A DNA stretch of 17,106 nt, taken from positions 1 to 17,106 of the forward strand of contig PDSZ01000013.1 of the NCBI GenBank assembly GCA_002748705.1, in the 5' to 3' direction. The notes below the pieces were generated by a model. That model did no database searches, was not told the DNA's origin, and saw only the letters and a list, made by a program, of their open reading frames with translations. The translations under genes and the position numbers were made by a program. Positions within the stretch are counted from its first letter, which is position 1; every line of letters begins with the position of its first letter. This document shows positions 14,371 through 17,106 of the stretch, in pieces. The DNA is from Candidatus Fermentibacterota bacterium (GTDB lineage Bacteria; Fermentibacterota; Fermentibacteria; Fermentibacterales; Fermentibacteraceae).

Positions 14371-14883
14371 ATGAGCGGAAAAGGAAAGAAAAAAGTCCTT
14401 GTCTTCGGTTACGGGAACCCAGGCCGTCTTGATGACGGTCTGGGGCCCATGTTCGCAGAGAAAATGGAGAAGCTGAACCTGGATGGTGTCACAGTTGACT
14501 CAAATTATCAGCTTTCAGTTGAAGATGCTGCGGTTATAGCTGAAAACGACTTTGTGGTATTCGTGGATGCTGATGTTGCATGTACTGCTCCGTTCAGTTT
14601 TCAGAGGGTCATTCCCAGGGAACACGTGAGTTTTTCCTCCCACAGTATCAGTGCCGATGCGCTGATGGCTTTGGCTGAGAATCTTCTTTCCAGCAAAGCT
14701 GAGGCGTTCATGCTGGGCATAAGAGGCTACGAGTTCAATGAGTTCGGTGAAGGTCTCTCTGCCAGGGCAGAAGAAAACCTGGAAGCAGCTTTCATCTTTC
14801 TCAAAGAGGCTATCGAAGAAGGAACGCTTTCCTGTCATGGGGATTTGTCAGGAACTAAAAAGCAAAGTGAGGGCAACCAATGA
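14371..14883 (+). CDS. hoxW: Hydrogenase maturation endopeptidase, HoxW/HyaD family (M52)
   Basis: A 170-residue nickel-dependent protease expected to remove the C-terminal tail of HoxH. It begins with the family motif FGYGNPGRLDDGLGP (metal-binding Asp22) and has the central VFVDAD segment (Asp66 or 68) and His91 in SFSSHSISADAL, corresponding to the Glu/Asp, Asp, His set that binds nickel in HybD-type enzymes. It lies directly after its substrate gene. No strong SD is seen at the usual distance before the ATG, so translation may be coupled to hoxH. The stop overlaps the next start (ATGA). Confidence 0.93.
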   Translation: MSGKGKKKVLVFGYGNPGRLDDGLGPMFAEKMEKLNLDGVTVDSNYQLSVEDAAVIAENDFVVFVDADVACTAPFSFQRVIPREHVSFSSHSISADALMALAENLLSSKAEAFMLGIRGYEFNEFGEGLSARAEENLEAAFIFLKEAIEEGTLSCHGDLSGTKKQSEGNQ

Positions 14884-15257
14884 AAGACGGAAAACATGTA
14901 ATCCTGTGTGTCGATGATGACAGCGATATGCTGGATGCCATGAAAATATTGCTGGAGAGCCTGAATTGCACAGCAGTATGCGCCTCCAGTGCCGAGGAAG
15001 GTCTGAAAAAATTCAAGTCGGAGAATCCTGATCTTGTCATAGCCGACCTGATGATGGAGGAAGTTGATTCCGGTACAGGGCTTGCAAGGGACCTGAAACT
15101 GGCAGGCTGCACAGTTCCGGTTTATCTCCTGAGTTCTGTGGGAGATGCTCTGAGGAACAACACCAGTTATGCTGATCTTTCCCTGAGCGGTGTGTTTCAG
15201 AAACCTATTCAGAGGAGTGTGCTTGAGAGAACTCTGAAGAAGGAGCTTGGGCTCTGA
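14880..15257 (+). CDS. Single-domain response regulator (receiver) within the hydrogenase operon
   Basis: A 125-residue CheY-like receiver with no output domain. The acidic pocket DDD (12-14), the phospho-acceptor Asp56 in LVIADLMMEE, the Ser in YLLSSV and the Lys in FQKP are all present, so it should be phosphorylatable. It overlaps hoxW by four bases (ATGA) and hypF by four bases (CTGA), so it is built into the operon. No histidine kinase is present in the window. A signalling or redox-related control of hydrogenase is possible but only inferred. Compare the paralogue at 8441-8827, which lacks the Asp. Confidence 0.93.
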   Translation: MKDGKHVILCVDDDSDMLDAMKILLESLNCTAVCASSAEEGLKKFKSENPDLVIADLMMEEVDSGTGLARDLKLAGCTVPVYLLSSVGDALRNNTSYADLSLSGVFQKPIQRSVLERTLKKELGL

Positions 15258-17106
15258 CAGAACCCTTTGTTCGTCTGACAGCTGACCTCAGCGGTATTCT
15301 GCAGGGAGTGGGTTTCAGACCGACAATGGCCAGGATAACAGAAGCAGCAGGCCTCACTGGCTGGGTACGGAACCAGTCAGGCACAGTCCGTCTTGTGCTG
15401 GAAGGCCCTGTTGAAGTTGTGGACCGATTCATGAAAAGGCTTGAGAGTGAACTCCCTCCCAGAGCCAGTCTGGAGGGAGTTCATGTACTCAGCAGAGAAT
15501 TTGTGAAGCCCTCTCAGGTGTCAGAGATGTTTACCATTCTTGACAGTGCTTCAGACCGCTCAATGAGAATATCCATACCTGCTGATCTTGCCATCTGTCC
15601 GCAGTGTATGAAAGAGGTTCTCAGCCCCTCTTCCAGGTTTTACAGGTATCCTTTCACTACCTGCACCGACTGCGGTCCCAGATACACAGTTGTCGAGACA
15701 ATGCCTTACGACAGAGAGCGTACTGCACTCAGGGATTTCCCCCTTTGCAGTAAGTGCATGGAGGAGTATACAGATCCTGGCAACAGGCGGTTTCATGCTG
15801 AGAGTATAGCCTGTCCGGTATGCGGTCCTGAGCTGGCCTGGAGAGGGCAGGAAGGGAATCTGATTTCTGCTGAAGATCCCCTTGAAGAAGCAAGAAAGGC
15901 TATTTCAGAAGGAGCTGTGGTCGCGGTCAAGGGCCTTGGCGGCTTCCTGCTTGTGGCAGACGCATCAAACAGAGAAGTACTCAAGAAGCTGAGAAAGCGG
16001 AAGAACCGGCCTGCTAAACCCTTTGCTGTCATGGCATCAAATCTGTCAGTGCTTAAAAAACAGTGTCTTGTTTCAGCAGAGGAGGAGGAACTGCTTTCTT
16101 CTCCGGAAGCGCCTATTGTGGTTCTCAGGACAGCGGACAATCCTTCCCTTCCTTTGGATCTCCTTGCTCCAGGTCTGAATAATCTGGGAGTTATGCTTCC
16201 CACCACACCGCTTCATCTTCTTCTTGCAGAGAGTACCGGCGATGATTCAACAGGCTCTTTTGATTTCCTTCTTATGACCAGCGGTAACAGAGGAGGTGAG
16301 CCTGTCTGCACCTCCAATGAAGAAGCCCTGACCAGACTGAAAGGAATCGCGGATTTCTTCCTTCTGCACAACAGAAGAATAAACCTTCGGAACGACGATT
16401 CCCTTGCTGTGGTGAACCATTCAGGTGTTCAGATATGGAGGCGGGCAAGAGGGTATGCCCCCAATGCGGTTAGCCTCTCTTTCCCTCTTAAGAAGACCGT
16501 TCTTGCCATGGGAGCAGAGCTTAAGAACACAATTTGTCTGGGTTTTGATAATGAGGCAGTTCTCTCACCTCATACAGGAGACCTGGAAACACCGGAAGCG
16601 CTTGACGGACTTGAGCAGGTTGTAAAAAACTTCCCTGAGTATTTCGGCAAGGCTCCTGATACAATAGTTACAGATCTTCACCCTGATATGCATTCCACAA
16701 GGCTGGGAATGAGGCTGGCAGCGGAACTGGGTGTGCCTTTGCTTCAGGTTCAGCACCACTATGCTCACGCTCTCGCGATTATGTGCGAGCACCGGCTGAA
16801 GGAAGCTGTTGCCCTTGTATTTGACGGAACAGGGCTGGGAACAGACGGAACCATCTGGGGTGGAGAACTGTTGCATGTCAGAGAGACTGAATGGACACGG
16901 CTGGGCACTCTGGCTCCTGCTATACTTCCAGGAGGTGACGCTGCTGTTCTGCGGCCTGCAATTCAGCTTATCGCAAGGTTCTGGCAGCAGGGGCTGGCAG
17001 TAGATAAGCGCTGGCAGCGAAGGCTCGGTGTAACTTCCGAGGAGCTTCGCCTCTGGAAAACTCAGTTTGAGAGAAGAATCAACTGCTACACCACCCATGC
17101 TGCAGG
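15254..17106 (+). CDS. hypF: Carbamoyltransferase HypF, hydrogenase cyanide-ligand biosynthesis (3' end beyond window)
   Basis: HypF transfers a carbamoyl group from carbamoyl phosphate to HypE, the route to the cyanide ligands of the [NiFe] site. About 617 codons are present without interruption; family members are about 750-780 residues. In order: an acylphosphatase-like domain (ILQGVGFRP at 15-23, GWVRNQSG), the double zinc finger (CPQC, 18 residues, CTDC, 24 residues, CSKC, 18 residues, CPVC), a YrdC/Sua5-like domain (AVVAVKGLGGFLL, RNRPAKPFAVM), and the Kae1-like domain with QHHYAHALA and FDGTGLGTDGTIWGGELL. No ATG, GTG or TTG is in frame between the upstream stop at 15224-15226 and the acylphosphatase motif. 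CTG 15254 lies eight bases after AAGGAG (15240-15245) and overlaps the preceding stop codon, so it is the most likely start. Confidence 0.94.
   Translation, partial: MTEPFVRLTADLSGILQGVGFRPTMARITEAAGLTGWVRNQSGTVRLVLEGPVEVVDRFMKRLESELPPRASLEGVHVLSREFVKPSQVSEMFTILDSASDRSMRISIPADLAICPQCMKEVLSPSSRFYRYPFTTCTDCGPRYTVVETMPYDRERTALRDFPLCSKCMEEYTDPGNRRFHAESIACPVCGPELAWRGQEGNLISAEDPLEEARKAISEGAVVAVKGLGGFLLVADASNREVLKKLRKRKNRPAKPFAVMASNLSVLKKQCLVSAEEEELLSSPEAPIVVLRTADNPSLPLDLLAPGLNNLGVMLPTTPLHLLLAESTGDDSTGSFDFLLMTSGNRGGEPVCTSNEEALTRLKGIADFFLLHNRRINLRNDDSLAVVNHSGVQIWRRARGYAPNAVSLSFPLKKTVLAMGAELKNTICLGFDNEAVLSPHTGDLETPEALDGLEQVVKNFPEYFGKAPDTIVTDLHPDMHSTRLGMRLAAELGVPLLQVQHHYAHALAIMCEHRLKEAVALVFDGTGLGTDGTIWGGELLHVRETEWTRLGTLAPAILPGGDAAVLRPAIQLIARFWQQGLAVDKRWQRRLGVTSEELRLWKTQFERRINCYTTHAA

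Noticed and set aside
1..17106. tRNA, rRNA or CRISPR arrays
   Set aside because: No cloverleaf-like segments, rRNA signatures or regularly spaced direct repeats were seen on either strand.

Overview
The window looks like bacterial chromosome from an anaerobic, hydrogen-metabolising organism with a Gram-negative type of envelope, judging by the lipoprotein signal peptides. It cannot be placed taxonomically from sequence alone. An uncultured lineage such as Fermentibacterota is only a guess. Genes are tightly packed, mostly on the + strand, with good Shine-Dalgarno (SD) sequences and frequent TTG, GTG or even CTG starts.

Region A (1-5170) is accessory DNA. A partial minus-strand reading frame at the left edge is followed by a decayed IS21-family element: the end of istA and the first ~76 codons of istB. 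A second istB fragment lies at 4936-5166 on the opposite strand. Between them is a compact, visibly AT-richer + strand operon. It has a perfect consensus sigma70-type promoter, a 66-residue six-cysteine peptide, a radical SAM/SPASM maturase with an N-terminal PqqD-like recognition domain, two lipoproteins (the second a clear beta-propeller), and a hairpin terminator. I read it as an apparently undescribed RiPP-like system in which a cytoplasmically modified peptide is paired with two surface or periplasmic lipoproteins. It is the main discovery candidate here.

Region B (5206-9465) holds short housekeeping and regulatory units. An ArsR-type HTH/methyltransferase fusion (SahR-like) is co-transcribed with S-adenosylhomocysteine hydrolase. 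Its promoter appears leaderless and has a perfect inverted repeat filling the -35/-10 spacer. An OsmC-family protein with its own promoter and terminator follows, then a stand-alone receiver protein whose phospho-acceptor Asp is Asn, then a four-helix membrane protein with a strong promoter next to a 14-bp palindrome.

Region C (9466-17106) is a bidirectional NAD(H)-linked [NiFe] hydrogenase operon: a structured leader, hoxF (with an N-terminal HoxE/NuoE-like domain), hoxU, hoxY, hoxH, a HoxW-type maturation protease, a second receiver-only response regulator with an intact Asp, and hypF running off the right edge. HoxFU would be the diaphorase, HoxYH the hydrogenase, the protease would trim the HoxH C-terminus, and HypF would supply cyanide ligands for the active-site iron. 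hypF appears to start at a CTG overlapping the preceding stop codon.
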